Assembly (NCBI GenBank): GCA_956465555.1
Contig: OY101123.1
Coordinates: forward strand, 1,550,001 to 1,614,000
From: Nitzschia sp. pyKryTriq1
Taxonomy: Eukaryota; Bacillariophyta; Bacillariophyceae; Bacillariales; Bacillariaceae
DNA length: 64,000 nt
Direction of reading: 5' to 3'
Shown here piece after piece: positions 1 to 10,939 of this stretch. Made by a program: the position numbers and the translations under genes. Each line of letters starts with the position of its first letter. Within the stretch, counting starts at the first letter, position 1. The notes beneath the pieces are model-generated. The model was not told the DNA's origin, made no database searches, and saw only the letters and a program-made list of their open reading frames with translations.

Positions 1-601
1 CAAGATTCATCACCAAACCCATAGAAGAACTGGTCACTTCTGGACGCATGATTCGTTGCGCCGAAAAGAATTGCGAGAGTTGTCCAAAGCCAAAGATACC
101 TGGAACAGCAAAACTCAAAACACGAGCATAGTATGCTGCCATCTCGCTAATCTCCTCATCGCTTCCAAATGCCAGCCATACTTGTTCAGTGAAGAACCAA
201 GCTATAATGACGACGGTGGACATACATCCCAGAACGACATACGAAACCTGCAGGTAGATACCTGCCAACTTGGGATTCCCTGCACCCACGGCTCCTCCTA
301 CTAGTACACCCAAAATTCTACCGTTCAGCAAGACTTGGGTGCACATGGTCCAAAGATCGGAAAGAGCAGATGCCGACAATGCCTCTCGACTGACGTGCCC
401 CAGCAATGCTGTGTCGGTCGTTTTCATACCCACAAATGAGAGTCGGGAAATAAAAATAGGAACGCCCAGAAGGAGGATGTCCCAGGCATCGGCTACGATA
501 CTGGGTGTTTCGAGATCAGGTATCTGCACCGGATCTTCCTCATCGGCCGCCAACTTGGGAACAAGAGGTTGCTTCTCACCCATTGCCTTGTCGCTGCCCA
601 T
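1..601 (-). CDS. MATE family efflux transporter, N-terminal part (runs off the left edge)
   Basis: Membrane transporter of the MATE family, which usually exports organic or cationic compounds against H+ or Na+. The frame reads without a stop from the ATG at 601 to base 1, giving the first 200 residues. After a polar 40-residue cytosolic tail the hydrophobic segments begin near residues 41-57. Family hallmarks are the DTALLGH motif at 63-69, the ALSASALSDLW stretch at 75-84, the GAVGAGN turn at 103-109, and QLSQFFSAQ at 174-182. The start is the first ATG after an in-frame TGA in the leader. No intron is needed in the visible part. The substrate cannot be inferred. The family call is sure; the C-terminal half lies outside the window. 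Confidence 0.88.
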   Translation of the reverse strand, partial: MGSDKAMGEKQPLVPKLAADEEDPVQIPDLETPSIVADAWDILLLGVPIFISRLSFVGMKTTDTALLGHVSREALSASALSDLWTMCTQVLLNGRILGVLVGGAVGAGNPKLAGIYLQVSYVVLGCMSTVVIIAWFFTEQVWLAFGSDEEISEMAAYYARVLSFAVPGIFGFGQLSQFFSAQRIMRPEVTSSSMGLVMNL

Positions 602-1579
602 CTTGAGCTCGGGTGGAGTGAGTCGTCGCACTTTTTTAGATCGATTGCATGCACCGAGAAGAAGCCGGCCGTGATCTAGTCGTCACGTCTTCTAATCAAA
701 AAGCAAGTGGAGTCTCTACTAGAGATTCTGGTACCAGGTACCAGGTAGTGCTGAGACAAGAATTGACGCCATTGTCATCCGTTCACGAGTTTTTTTATTT
801 TCCTCCGCTTTGATGGCGGGCCGCCGGCGCACGCAGTCGATCTCTTCGAACGCTACGAGTGTGCGTGACTGCGCTGCGTGTTTGGCGCGCTTCCTTTGTT
901 ACTGTCCGTACAGGGTACCAGGTACCCGGTACAGTTCCAGGTTCGTACCGGTACTGTATCGGCTGGTCTATTATCAACTAGTAGAGTAAAGTGCGAATGA
1001 ACTGAGCTGTGTCATAGCTCTATTCCTGCTGCTACCAGTGTCATCCGTTCTCGCTCTTCTACTTTTAAGGTAAAAAGTCTAGAAGATGCCTCGCGCAATA
1101 GGTTTCGCACTCTCGCAATACTCTCGTGTCTATTACTACTGAACTACGACCAAATCGAAACCTGCCAGTGGTCGTCGAGAAACGAGTTTGTTTATTGAGT
1201 AGAGTGAGGAAGCAGTTTGTGGTGATTGCTACAAGTCCCAGCGTCAGTGGATTCGTGAGTATACCAGTATATCTATCCTTCGGTCGTCCGACGTCAGAAA
1301 TAAATGGGCCCATCGAAGAATCTTCTCATGAAAATTCAAGACTAAAAAGCGAGAACGCCAAAAGCCCAAAATTCCAAATATTCTCGCAGTGATTTCAGAT
1401 TTTCATGAACCGAGGGTGACACAGGAACAATGTTTTTGAGATTTTCGATCATTCAACGGCAGTATTGGTGCATATTGTATGTATCGCCAAGAAGCACAAC
1501 TTTTCTTGTGTTCTCAACAAAAATTGGTAGATCCTTCCCATCACGAACCACAACGCCCATACAACAACAAACAAGCCTC
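602..1579. other. Intergenic region between divergent MATE and three-exon genes
   Basis: Nearly 1 kb with no convincing coding frame. It should hold both promoters. The stretch around 728-745 and 910-960 is dense in GGTACC and TACCGGTA words, a recurrent intergenic feature of this window. The short open frames on both strands overlap one another and have no protein-like character. Confidence 0.6.
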
Positions 1580-2147
1580 ATGGGTAAGTCCTCCTTTCCA
1601 ACATCGCCACCATCGCTGATCCGACTTATAAAAACATGTTGTCCGTACGCTATCACGCCCTAATCGTCGATCTTCGCTTGCCCTTATGAATTACAGGGAT
1701 CACCACACTGCACAGATCTGATCATGGTGGGAAGATTGTGCCGAAGAAAGGCCCACAGAATATCCAAAAGGTACAGCGCGTCCGACGCTACATTCGATCG
1801 ATGGTTGGCGTCGATTCACGAAATGTCAGCGTTCAAGCCGAGCTAGACCCGGTAAGTTTGAAGTCTCCAACGTTGTCATCGCGCTCTGCAAAGTTCTGAC
1901 CCATCACGAACGTTTATTCGTCGTTATATTTCTCCAGAAAATGACTCTTCGAAAACTGCTGGAAGCTCAGCCATCATTGGAATCCGAGAACAGGATACTT
2001 CATGCTAGCAAGTGGGCGTCGAATAGTGATGTTAAGCCAAGGACTAGCAGCAGCAAGCCGCTTCTCGTGCAGACAGATTCGTTGAACAAGGATCTCGCGT
2101 CACTGGACATCAACTCCCCGTTGGTAGTGGAAAGTATGGAAGGCTAG
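1580..2147 (+). CDS. Small conserved-looking protein of unknown function, three exons
   Basis: I do not recognise the family. The model joins 1580-1583, 1697-1851 and 1938-2147 and gives 122 residues. Both introns have textbook GTAAGT donors (1584, 1852) and AG acceptors (1696, 1937). The first exon holds only ATG plus one base. The protein starts MGITTLHRSDHGGKIV, so residue 2 is Gly. The middle is very basic (KVQRVRRYIRSMVG, about 30-42), followed by a short helix-like part (TLRKLLEAQPSLESENRIL) and a Ser/Lys-rich tail. There is no signal peptide or membrane segment. The tiny first exon is inferred from phase and splice sites; a longer upstream exon is possible. The clean reading frame across two introns argues that the gene is real. 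Confidence 0.6.
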
Positions 2148-3699
2148 AAAAATCATTCTTCTTACCCCAACCGGTAGCTTGAAAAGATACTATCCAGAAA
2201 ACGAGACAGTCCAAGGCGGGACTTTGGGCGAAAGGTAGATAGGTAGATATTTCGAATGCAAAAGACTCATCGATTGGGAACGCATTGATTTATTCCGTAA
2301 TGGCAGAGCCCAGACACCCGCAATTGATGCGTGTGGTCGACGTAGGAAGTCCGAGTAGGTAGCATGTCTTCTTTGCGAGAGCCTACTCTGCATTTCAGAA
2401 GTTTTAAACTGCGGCAATTACTACTAGTGTTTTGTTTCGTAGTGGCATTCCTGTGCGGACCATGATGCCTTCATGATGCGCTGATGTTGTTATACAGCGA
2501 ACGTGTTGCTTTTGAGATTATAGAAGCGTTCGTCAATAAGATGATGGTACAACTGCTCTTGTTGGTGTTCTTCCGAAGGGATCGGAGGGAAGTTCCAGCG
2601 GCGCGCGCAGCTGACGATTCTTCATGATGATGCTTTTACGTCCAATACTGGTACACTTTGAAAATTTGGATTTTCCCGCACCAACCAACAATAAAGAGAC
2701 TCTCCATGTAAATACAACATCAACATCTCACCATCATGAACCATATCGTACAGTACGAGTACTGTTACGAGTAGAACAAAGAACGCGTACTTCCATGTCT
2801 TTTTAAAAAAAACTTCAAACTACAGTACCTGTACCCCTGCATACTACGTTACTCGTACTGTTTTATTAGAGAGAACAGGTAGTAACGAGTACAGTACCGG
2901 TACCGGTAACAGTGTTAAATGCTAACAGTACTGGTAGCTACCTGTATGAGTATGTACCAGGCAGCCGGGAAATGGGGAGAGGAAGCGGTGGACGGACAGA
3001 ACAAGGATTTCAGATTTCGGATTGTTCGAGAAAGACCCGGATATGATGCACATAAAAGGGCGTTGGTGCGTCATTCTTCCACCGACCGCGCCACCGATCG
3101 ATCGACCGTGACGTGTTGTGCCTGTGAAGATTCAAGATAAAAAATGTCAACGAACGGTGGTACGAGTACCAGGTACAGTACCACCGGTACAGTACCAGGT
3201 ACTAGTACTGCAAAGTGGGTGCGCGTGGCTTTTCGACTTCGTACGACGGCGTGACGTCAAAATCAGCCAATCACAAATCGTCCACGTCACCGTTGTTTCA
3301 GTTTGGTGGTGTGCTGGCATCAGAATAACAGGCCACCGTTTTGTATGTGTGATCACACGAACCAAGGATAAACAACTAAAAGCGAAAAAGTGGAGATACA
3401 TAAAAGGGTCCCCATAAAAGACGCATCGATGCATGCGAGAAACTCAAATTTGAACACCATCGACGACCACAAAAATAATTAGTCCCGAACCATAGTAGGC
3501 AAGCCGAAGCCCAAACTTGCACAACAGCTCCGCACAGTACAGTTCCGTCGTCGGAGAGATTCTTTGCGGCAGGAATCATCATTTTCTTCTTGCTTCAGGG
3601 GTCGTATTTTGATCGGATCTTTTGCATCTTGATAAACTATTTTGTGCGTGCATTGCTCGCAAAAAACATCTCCTCAAACAAGATAACCATTACATCAAA
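2148..3699. other. Long intergenic region with short palindromic words
   Basis: About 1.5 kb without a supported gene. Tandem TACCGGTA/GGTACC words occur at about 2893-2912 and 3160-3205. The last few hundred bases should hold the promoter and leader of the membrane-protein gene starting at 3700. Open frames on the two strands here mirror each other and look accidental. Confidence 0.55.
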
Positions 3700-4785
3700 A
3701 TGTGTAAGAGTGATGGTATGTCACCCGCTGCTGCTCGGTCAGATTCCACGATCTCCACAGAGGACTCCACAGGATTTTCAGATGGAGATTGGGCAGATAG
3801 GTCGCCAAACTCGCGCTATTCACCGCTGACGAAGGATTTCAGTAGTCTTCTTTCTGTTGACGAAGAAGGCTGGGGATATTGGTCTCGTCTTTTGACTTCG
3901 ATTGGATCCGGAGCTGCAGCAGGTGCAGCGGTGACAGGCTTCGCCGTCTGGTTTCCGTTTGCACTGGCCCCGGAAGCAGCTAGAAAGACCTATGATTGGG
4001 CATTTTACCATTACGATGAAAGCTTGTCCCATTTCGACAACACTGCGTGGACATATGGCACTGACTACGGCCTCGCGGTTGTGATGGCAGTTGTGGCTGC
4101 TTCTATCATGGTGTATTCGAGGCCGGGGGTTTCAGATGCTCTATGCACTCGATCCGCTGGTCTGCTTTTGGGGTACTGCATCTCCGTGATCGCGGGTGGT
4201 TACTGCCACCAGTTCTACACTACCCTGGAAGATCGCAATTCCTTATCTTTCCGCCTCTTGTGGACACTTTGCGTGGGAACAGTCTCCGGGGCTTCTTGTT
4301 TTATGGGCAGCAGCGGAACCGAAGTTATTCGAAAGTTCCAGCAACAGCCCAACTGCAATCCCCTACTGCTCCGGATTCCGCTTATCCCCGAGTCGTTTTG
4401 GTGGTCCTTTGGCACAATTGTAACGGCCATTTGTGCCTGGGGCGGTATGTCCTTCCAAAGACCCGCCTGTGACATTTTCATCGCGGGTATCACGCAGTTT
4501 CCTTCCACCTTTTACTTGATGGTGTTCTTCATGACAGTGCAACACCCCAAGGCGAAACTATCAGCTCGGATTCTAGGATTCATTGGTTTCATCTTGAATG
4601 CTCCACTGCTGCCTATGTACCCATTGTTGATCCAGTACACCGACTTGTCTTTAGCGTCTGTGAACACATTGCTGCATTCGTGGCTTTGTGTTGCATGGTC
4701 CTTGCAGGGGTATTCATTACGCCACATGATTCAGGCTCTGGTGGAAACCCGAGACGAAGAGAAGAGAGGGATCAAGGCAAACTAA
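3700..4785 (+). CDS. Polytopic membrane protein of unknown function
   Basis: 361 residues with no intron. A Ser/Thr-rich cytosolic head of about 60 residues (MCKSDGMSPAAARSD) is followed by roughly eight or nine hydrophobic segments. These include GAAAGAAVTGFAVWFPFALA (about 72-92), LAVVMAVVAASIMVY, LLLGYCISVIAGGY, LLWTLCVGTVSGASCFM and ILGFIGFILNAPLLPMYPLL. The tail is short and charged (EEKRGIKAN). The ATG at 3700 has a good context (TCAAAATG); the frame opens earlier at 3622, but only with a TTG. I cannot assign a family. The even spread of membrane segments suggests a transporter or lipid-acting enzyme, but no catalytic motif is visible. The 3' end faces a small gene on the other strand. 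Confidence 0.8.
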   Translation: MCKSDGMSPAAARSDSTISTEDSTGFSDGDWADRSPNSRYSPLTKDFSSLLSVDEEGWGYWSRLLTSIGSGAAAGAAVTGFAVWFPFALAPEAARKTYDWAFYHYDESLSHFDNTAWTYGTDYGLAVVMAVVAASIMVYSRPGVSDALCTRSAGLLLGYCISVIAGGYCHQFYTTLEDRNSLSFRLLWTLCVGTVSGASCFMGSSGTEVIRKFQQQPNCNPLLLRIPLIPESFWWSFGTIVTAICAWGGMSFQRPACDIFIAGITQFPSTFYLMVFFMTVQHPKAKLSARILGFIGFILNAPLLPMYPLLIQYTDLSLASVNTLLHSWLCVAWSLQGYSLRHMIQALVETRDEEKRGIKAN

Positions 4786-4926
4786 ATATTTACCCGACCT
4801 CGTCACTATACCTTATACTGTAATTTATTTGCATATTGTCTCAACTATAATCCTCCTACTAGGATTAGAAAAGAAAGGAGCAAACTAGCCATCGGGCTCT
4901 AGACTGGTGGCCTAAACTTTGAATTT

Positions 4927-5181
4927 CTACAGGTAGTTTTTATCATATTTTTTTGCGGTTCTGTATATTAGTTCGCAAACCTGAGCTTCCTTCACACCTC
5001 CGTCGTCGTTCATGTTTTGCAACCGTCGAAGAAAATTGGTGATCCACTCACTGCTGCTCGGTTGGCGTTGATCGCTGATCAAGTGTGTGTTGACATCTTC
5101 AACAAAGAAGTATCGAAGTGCGGCAGCAGCATTGGGTGGTGGCAAGTGCCAAAAACCCGCTGACCGAACTTTGGAACCCAT
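4927..5181 (-). CDS. Small hypothetical protein (84 residues)
   Basis: Unrecognised. A single open frame with a true ATG at 5181 and protein-like composition: an N-terminal FWHLPPPNAAAALRYFF segment, then SEWITNFLRRLQNMND and EAQVCELIYRTAKKYDKNYL, which both look like amphipathic helices. There is no signal peptide or membrane segment. It lies tail to tail with the membrane-protein gene (4785) and head to head with the thioredoxin-like gene (5485). It might be the last exon of a longer gene, because TACCGGTA-rich sequence directly upstream (5230-5325) leaves little room for a promoter. Moderate to low certainty. Confidence 0.4.
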   Translation of the reverse strand: MGSKVRSAGFWHLPPPNAAAALRYFFVEDVNTHLISDQRQPSSSEWITNFLRRLQNMNDDGGVKEAQVCELIYRTAKKYDKNYL

Positions 5182-5484
5182 CTCGGATAGGTTGAGAGAA
5201 CCGGCGGACAGACTACTGACTGATGTACAGTACCTACAGTACGTGTACCGGTACCACTGGTACAGTATATACTTCCTTCGATGATTCTTCCTGTACGTGA
5301 GATATGTACCAGGTACTGTACGAGTAATCTTTTTTTTAACGGCATCATATAGCCATCAGCGTGTGATGTGCCAAGGTCGAGCCTCCGCCTCTCCTCTTCG
5401 CTGTGATGTGATGACGGCACGGAGAAGCCATTTATTAGCCATTCACATGCAGGATTGGGATTGCATTCTAATTTCAACAAGATT

Positions 5485-6111
5485 ATGTCTCGAAAGCATT
5501 GTAGCATGTTGATGTCCAGATCGTTTGTCGCCCTTGTGTTCTTCCTCGCAATCGGCTGGGCCACTTCCGAAGTAGTCACCCTCACCGATGCCACATTGGA
5601 ACATCAAACCCAAGCTTCCACGGGTGCTACTACTGGAAGCTGGTTATTGATGTTCGGAACACCCACTGGGTGCAACGCGTGTACTGAACTGAAGCCCTTG
5701 TTTGAAGAACTGGGACAAGATGAAGTGCTCTACGAAAATAGCATTGTCCTGGGAAGTGTCGACGTCAACGAATCTCCCACGACGGCCATGCGATTTGGTA
5801 TCCAAACAATTCCATCCTTGTTGTATTTGCACAAGGGCCATTTTTATCGATTCGCTTCCGACGTCGAACGAAGTGTTGAAAGTATGAAAGAATTTGTGTT
5901 GGAGCACTACAGTAAATCGCCTGCCGAAGCCATTCCGCCCCCGCCGTCGCCAGTGGACCAACTCTTTGACTTCTGGAAAAAAATGCAAGAAAGTGGACTG
6001 GCGTTGTATGCGATTTTGATAATGACATTCCTTTTGCTCGGAACCATTGGTGTCCTGGTTTTGGCCCTACTTGGTGGGGGAAGGAAAAAGACCGCGGCAA
6101 AGAAGGACTAG
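5485..6111 (+). CDS. Membrane-anchored thioredoxin-like (PDI-type) protein
   Basis: 208 residues. It starts with a signal peptide (hydrophobic SFVALVFFLAIGWA, about 13-26). A single thioredoxin fold follows with a C-N-A-C active site at residues 63 and 66, in the context GTPTGCNACTELKP, and the usual cis-proline (TIPSLLYL). A proline-rich linker (PPPPSP) leads to one C-terminal membrane helix (about 172-197) and a basic tail, GGGRKKTAAKKD. The domain should lie in the ER lumen or secretory pathway as a type I protein and act as a dithiol oxidoreductase, like TMX-type PDIs. The tail is lysine-rich but not a canonical KKXX signal. The start is the first ATG; ATGs at 5506 and 5512 would also keep the signal peptide. 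No intron. Confidence 0.85.
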   Translation: MSRKHCSMLMSRSFVALVFFLAIGWATSEVVTLTDATLEHQTQASTGATTGSWLLMFGTPTGCNACTELKPLFEELGQDEVLYENSIVLGSVDVNESPTTAMRFGIQTIPSLLYLHKGHFYRFASDVERSVESMKEFVLEHYSKSPAEAIPPPPSPVDQLFDFWKKMQESGLALYAILIMTFLLLGTIGVLVLALLGGGRKKTAAKKD

Positions 6112-6666
6112 ACTAGCAAATTTTCTTGTATTCAGTGGCCGATTGGGTTTATACAAAATCTATGATTTCTACTCCTAGATGGCTTGCGGCCCGCACCAGT
6201 TGCATGTTGACTCATGAGACCCGCACTTGTATCTCGAAGAGGAGGGCAGCGTGTCTAGCGTAGGACCCTACGTAAAGCGTCTGCACTGTCTGCCAATGTC
6301 TGCTAGAAAGGTATAGTAAATGTGCAGCTCTTTCTCAAGACCATGGCTGTGCAAAAGGCGTCGGGTCTTCTATTCTTGATTCTATAGGTATAATGGAATA
6401 GTAGGTCATATTGCTAAAAAGGCTAATTATGTTAGAGAGCGTCGTCTCTATGATGGGGAGATCTACTTCGTGGAGAAGTGTGGGCGGAATGGTTATGTAT
6501 GCAGTCGTCAAGGTCGTTTCCAGCAGTCATTCTCGAAAAAAGATCGTGCAAAGATTTCGAAACACATCATCAGAGAAAACATCTTTGAAACTGAGACGCA
6601 ACATTATCCACCCAACGAGGCGTTACACACAAACTCCAATTGCATGTGATGCTTTGGAGGTGTGAT
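6112..6666. other. Intergenic region between convergent genes
   Basis: It holds the 3' ends of the thioredoxin-like gene and the DUF6824 gene. I see no supported coding frame, RNA gene or repeat. Confidence 0.5.
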
Positions 6667-9579
6667 CTAGTAGGAAACCCGACGGCATGACTTGACGGGA
6701 GGCATAGGAGAAGCAGCAGGCTGATGGTGATTCGCTTCCGACGCCACCGGCATACAGTGGTCGGAATTGCCAGGAACACCAAAGCCACCCGAGCATGGTG
6801 AGGACGAATTATCTGAGAGTCTGCGACCTGATGGTAAGGGAAAGCTTCCGTAGTGGGCGATCTGTTCCGTCTGGAGCCTGCTTTGGTTCTTCGTTGCCCA
6901 CAAGAGTGCCCCTGGATGGATTTGCGAGGTGGTGAGAGGAGGATCCATGTTGTGCATTTTGACATCTGAGATTCGTCGAGGCGAGGGTTGATACCCAGCT
7001 TGCGTGGAAGCATGACGGTGTGAAGACACACTGACAAATTCATAGCTTGCAGGCAGAGACTGGGACATTTGTGTTGGTCTCTTTTCCGGTCTATTGTGCT
7101 CCTCTTCAAGGAGGCTGTCCTTCGCTTTTCGTTTCCTGATCCCTGCGGATGATTCATGCTTGGATTCATGCTTGGACGCGGCCGAATCTTCAAAGTCCAA
7201 CACCTTCGCTGCCTGGGCTGCTTCCAAAAGGAATGTAATTCCGCCTCGTTCAGCGCTGCTTGGCTCCTGGCGCGTGGTGGGATCGGGCGAGAAGCAAGTT
7301 GTCACTGGAAACAGAGGCGAAGGTGTCCAGCGAGAAAATCCAGACGCAACGGTGGAAAGTCCGGTTGGCGAGGATTGAATCGCGCCGCTTGATGCCCCGG
7401 AAACACAAGGTGGAATGACAGATGCAAACATACGCCTTGGAGATGGCGAGGCCTCGCGATGAAGAAACTGGTGTATAGCACCATTCCCTACGGCTGGGGG
7501 AGGTACATGGATCTCTTTGCCAATCGGGGACCAGCCACTTAAGTTCGCGGGCGAAGCATGTTGACTGTAGTGCGGCAATTCGCCGTGGTTCCAAAAGGTA
7601 GAGGGAGGAGTAGTATTCCCGGCGCTTGCTCTGAAGGGATGGATAGGACAAGGCCAGCCTTGACTATTTCCAGGCGAGCAGAAGAGGCAACATAGATCCA
7701 GGCTGGTCTTTTCCTCAGGACTTCCGAAAATGTGGTCTTCTTCGGTTCCTGGCTGAGCAAGATTGGATGAAGAAGTCTCTGCGTTATTGGTAACGAAGAT
7801 GCCCATGCTGGCCATTGTTGCCTCTGGTGCCGAAGGTGGACTCTTCCCGCTGCCAAGGATTTGACTATGAAAGTGGAATGCCCTCGTGTCAGAAGACGAC
7901 TTCTCATACACGGATCGGTAGCTGTCATTCTCATTGAAAAGGGCGCCAAAGAGGGGACTTTCCTGTAGATTTCCCGAGACGAAGGATCGTCGCCCAAACA
8001 TCGATGGCGAAGTCATCATGAAGGCCGAAGACGGCGTCACCATGGACATGCGATTGGTGGAAATAGTCCCTCCGGGAGAGTGGGCAGGATACACATTCAC
8101 TCCATAGTTCATTCTTTGGGTACTATCACTGATAGCTCGAGCAGATGGTCGCACGTTTGCACGAGAAGGTCGTCCAGATATTTGGAGAGAGGCGTTCGCA
8201 GCGCTTGTCCCGTTCGAGATTGAAGTAGGTCTCGGAGATGGCGCTTGCCCCCAGTCAGAGTCTTGATTGGCAACCCGGATCTCTGCATGGGTGCAAGTTG
8301 CGGTCGTGATGCCAGCATGCTCCTCCAAGGGAGATGCCACACCTTCGGAGGCAATCGATTCAATTTGTCCAAGCGACAAAGTAGGACTGCTCTTTGACGT
8401 CACATCACCCCCTGCTGTGGTCTTGAAAGGCGGTGACACAGTCGTGTTGGCAACAGTTAGAGGCACATATGCCTCATTTGGTACGATCATATTCCATCGA
8501 GAAGCCATTGACGAGGAGTCAAGTTCCAGCGCTTGAAGCGCTTGGCGTCCCCTCGCCTCCTCTGAAACAGCATTTCCTGTGGAAGGTACAATGGGGATAA
8601 ATTCGATGCTCGAGGCGGAGACCGCAGCAGCGTCATTCAGGTGGGAAGTGGCATCAGCCTCAGGTTCCTGATCTTGATGACAAAAGGTGAAATCCCGCAA
8701 CAGGGGACGCTTCTTCACAGGCAGAGCAGATCGGTGGTGATCGCTCCTTTCACTCTGACCCAGAGTCTGGCCGGCAGAATCTACTACCACACTTGTAGCT
8801 GGCTGACCGAGGCTTGGTGGCGGCGTACCAGCAACCGCGGAGGGCCGAGGCTGTTCTTCGCCGTTTTTGTTGTTCGCAAGAACTTGCTGCTCGTGCTCTT
8901 GTGCTTGAATCACTGCTCGTGTCGTCCGACTGTGACGAGGCTTCGTGGGAGGGGGAGGAGTCAAGTCCCGCGAGTTCTTGGGTGGAGGTGTCACGACTGC
9001 ATCCCACTTGGCAGTAGTACGGCTGTTCTGGGTCGTCTTGGTCTTCTTTTTCGCCTTGGTAACAGTGCTCGTCTTGGTCGTGGCCTTCTTGTTCTTGTTC
9101 ATCGGGTGGCGACTTGTGGCTGGAGTCTCGAGCTGGGCCACAGGCGCCACGGCGGGACTGATCACATGCTGCAGCGCCGGTAACTTCATGGTATTCATGG
9201 GAGATGTCGATGCCAAGGCTTGTTGAATGCACTCGTTGCGCTTGCAAGAGAGATTGAGTTCTCGGAGCGCTTGCGATGTCTTGTTCAGGGCGAGTTGCAA
9301 CGGCACAGTCCGGAATCTTACTTTGCCACCGACCTTCACGGGATGCACAAAGCTCCCGCCCCGTTGTGTAATGGCATGGACGATCGCTAGAGCAATGCCG
9401 CTCTTTTCCGTCTTCGCTGCCTGTTGGTATTTGGCTCGATTCTGATCCACGTGAAACCTAAACATCGCGTTGCCGACATGCTGAGCGACGCCTGTGCCAC
9501 GACCCATCACGACATCATTGAGGTCAGGCACCCTGGTGTCCCTTTTCGGGAGTTCGACAACTATTGTGGCCTTCGTCAT
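6667..9579 (-). CDS. Large DUF6824-domain protein
   Basis: 970 residues, single exon. Near the N-terminus (about 18-105) lies a domain with LNDVVMGRGTG, HVGNAMFRFHVDQNRAKY and IVHAITQRGGSFVHP. It matches the DUF6824 domain (N-D-V-L-M-G-R-G, then G-N-x-x-F-R and Y), which is abundant in diatoms and of unknown molecular role. The remainder is low-complexity and probably disordered: Lys/Thr-rich KKKTKTTQ at about 190-210, long Ser/Pro stretches, and scattered RRxS motifs that could be phosphorylated. The start is the first ATG in frame (9579); the frame opens earlier only with TTG. Head to head with the CLASP gene across 1.36 kb. A regulatory or DNA-binding role has been suggested for such proteins but cannot be shown here. 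Confidence 0.85.
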   Translation of the reverse strand: MTKATIVVELPKRDTRVPDLNDVVMGRGTGVAQHVGNAMFRFHVDQNRAKYQQAAKTEKSGIALAIVHAITQRGGSFVHPVKVGGKVRFRTVPLQLALNKTSQALRELNLSCKRNECIQQALASTSPMNTMKLPALQHVISPAVAPVAQLETPATSRHPMNKNKKATTKTSTVTKAKKKTKTTQNSRTTAKWDAVVTPPPKNSRDLTPPPPTKPRHSRTTRAVIQAQEHEQQVLANNKNGEEQPRPSAVAGTPPPSLGQPATSVVVDSAGQTLGQSERSDHHRSALPVKKRPLLRDFTFCHQDQEPEADATSHLNDAAAVSASSIEFIPIVPSTGNAVSEEARGRQALQALELDSSSMASRWNMIVPNEAYVPLTVANTTVSPPFKTTAGGDVTSKSSPTLSLGQIESIASEGVASPLEEHAGITTATCTHAEIRVANQDSDWGQAPSPRPTSISNGTSAANASLQISGRPSRANVRPSARAISDSTQRMNYGVNVYPAHSPGGTISTNRMSMVTPSSAFMMTSPSMFGRRSFVSGNLQESPLFGALFNENDSYRSVYEKSSSDTRAFHFHSQILGSGKSPPSAPEATMASMGIFVTNNAETSSSNLAQPGTEEDHIFGSPEEKTSLDLCCLFCSPGNSQGWPCPIHPFRASAGNTTPPSTFWNHGELPHYSQHASPANLSGWSPIGKEIHVPPPAVGNGAIHQFLHREASPSPRRMFASVIPPCVSGASSGAIQSSPTGLSTVASGFSRWTPSPLFPVTTCFSPDPTTRQEPSSAERGGITFLLEAAQAAKVLDFEDSAASKHESKHESSAGIRKRKAKDSLLEEEHNRPEKRPTQMSQSLPASYEFVSVSSHRHASTQAGYQPSPRRISDVKMHNMDPPLTTSQIHPGALLWATKNQSRLQTEQIAHYGSFPLPSGRRLSDNSSSPCSGGFGVPGNSDHCMPVASEANHHQPAASPMPPVKSCRRVSY

Positions 9580-9745
9580 TGTGCTGGATGACTGTTCCGA
9601 TGCTGTGTGTACTAGTAGATTGATAAGGGATGACGGTAGCTGATGGTATGCGGCATTCAATAAGAATATAAAGAAAGTTGGTGGGTGTTGTTGATGTAGT
9701 ATTGTAGAGGCAGTCCGTGACGATCAAACGAGCGAAAATCTTCTT

Positions 9746-9788
<43 letters not shown>

Positions 9789-10939
9789 GCATTGGTGCGG
9801 CCGCAACGGTGATCGTTTCACGACGGCTTATTGGTAGTGTTTCGCATCCAGATATGTATGTACCGGTAGTGTGCCCTGGACACTTTTTCAAAAGAGACGT
9901 CGTCAGCCCATGTGATGATGATTCACCTGGCTACCGACCACGTGACGACTCCCACCACTATTTATCATTTGTTACGACATGTACTGCATGATTGATTGTA
10001 TACTTTAGTGCAACCCGATTAAAATAGGATCGCATACGTCGTTCAGTAGTGACGGATCGTGGCATGGACAAAAATGAAGGGCTTCGGCCGGCCGCTTCCT
10101 TTGTCAAGTGTGAATGAGTTGTTTTACGCGCCCCCGTCTTCCACCAGCTCCCATCATCACGAATTCATATGTATTCAATACGTATTGCGCCCGCACGCCG
10201 ATCATATCGAGGTCAATTGCTTCTCAGGACGACGCCGACGTCTAACTCCTCCTCGATGCCAGCCCGAGCAAGATGATACGAGTGCCGGTACGAACAGGTA
10301 AATTGCTGATTGGTGATGATTGCCCTGTCGCGACGACAAGGATGATGAGATGCATGCCGAGAGGCCCGGCTGTCGGCGGCGCGGGCGTCCATGGATTTTT
10401 GTTGGCGCGGGAGAGAAAGAAAAGATGGATCTTATTAGTTCTTCAAAAATCAAGTCGTCCGAGTCATGGAATTCCACGTGGAGGTCATTATTTGTACTTG
10501 TACCGGTACTACTGTATGATAGAGTCTCGTCTACAGAATGCCGTTGGGCGGCACGCGCGGGGCGGTCATCACGGGGTGGATTTCCGATTGATAGGGCGTG
10601 CTGCGCTGCTGTCGAATGATGAATGATGAGTGGTGATAGAAGACTGCTGAGAAGAGGGTGTGCAATACAATATCATTAGCCTTCTACTTCTACTTCTACT
10701 TCGCAACTATTCCACGTACTTGACTTTGAAATTAAGCCGATCTTCGACGAGACGCATAAGGAAGCAGAAAGTGTTGTGCTTGAGATCGATTGTAGTCGTT
10801 TCGCAGTGGCTCCTGGCAGGGGTTGTTTTGAATATTCGCGGCAGTTTGCCCAAGTCTACTAGCAATTATCGGTTCTACCAAGCATTGACGATCAGCTACT
10901 GCATTTCATTGAAGAAGAACGGGAAAATCATCTCTCAAA
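9580..10939. other. Divergent promoter region between DUF6824 and CLASP genes
   Basis: 1.36 kb. It contains a dinucleotide microsatellite (9746-9789), TACCGGTA words near 9858 and 10500, and a CTTCTACTT-type repeat near 10682-10700. No coding frame stands out. Confidence 0.55.
9746..9789. repeat. Compound (TG)n-(GA)n microsatellite
   Basis: Eleven TG units (9746-9767) run directly into eleven GA units (about 9768-9789). It lies about 170 bp upstream of the DUF6824 start codon, so length changes could alter the leader or promoter. Confidence 0.95.

Noticed and set aside
1430-1663. 77-residue plus-strand ORF and its minus-strand mirror
   Set aside because: It runs through the 5' leader, the tiny first exon and the first intron of the three-exon gene in another frame; the mirror frame has no support.
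8641-9183. 180-residue plus-strand ORF
   Set aside because: Shadow of the DUF6824 gene on the other strand; low-complexity sequence keeps several frames open.
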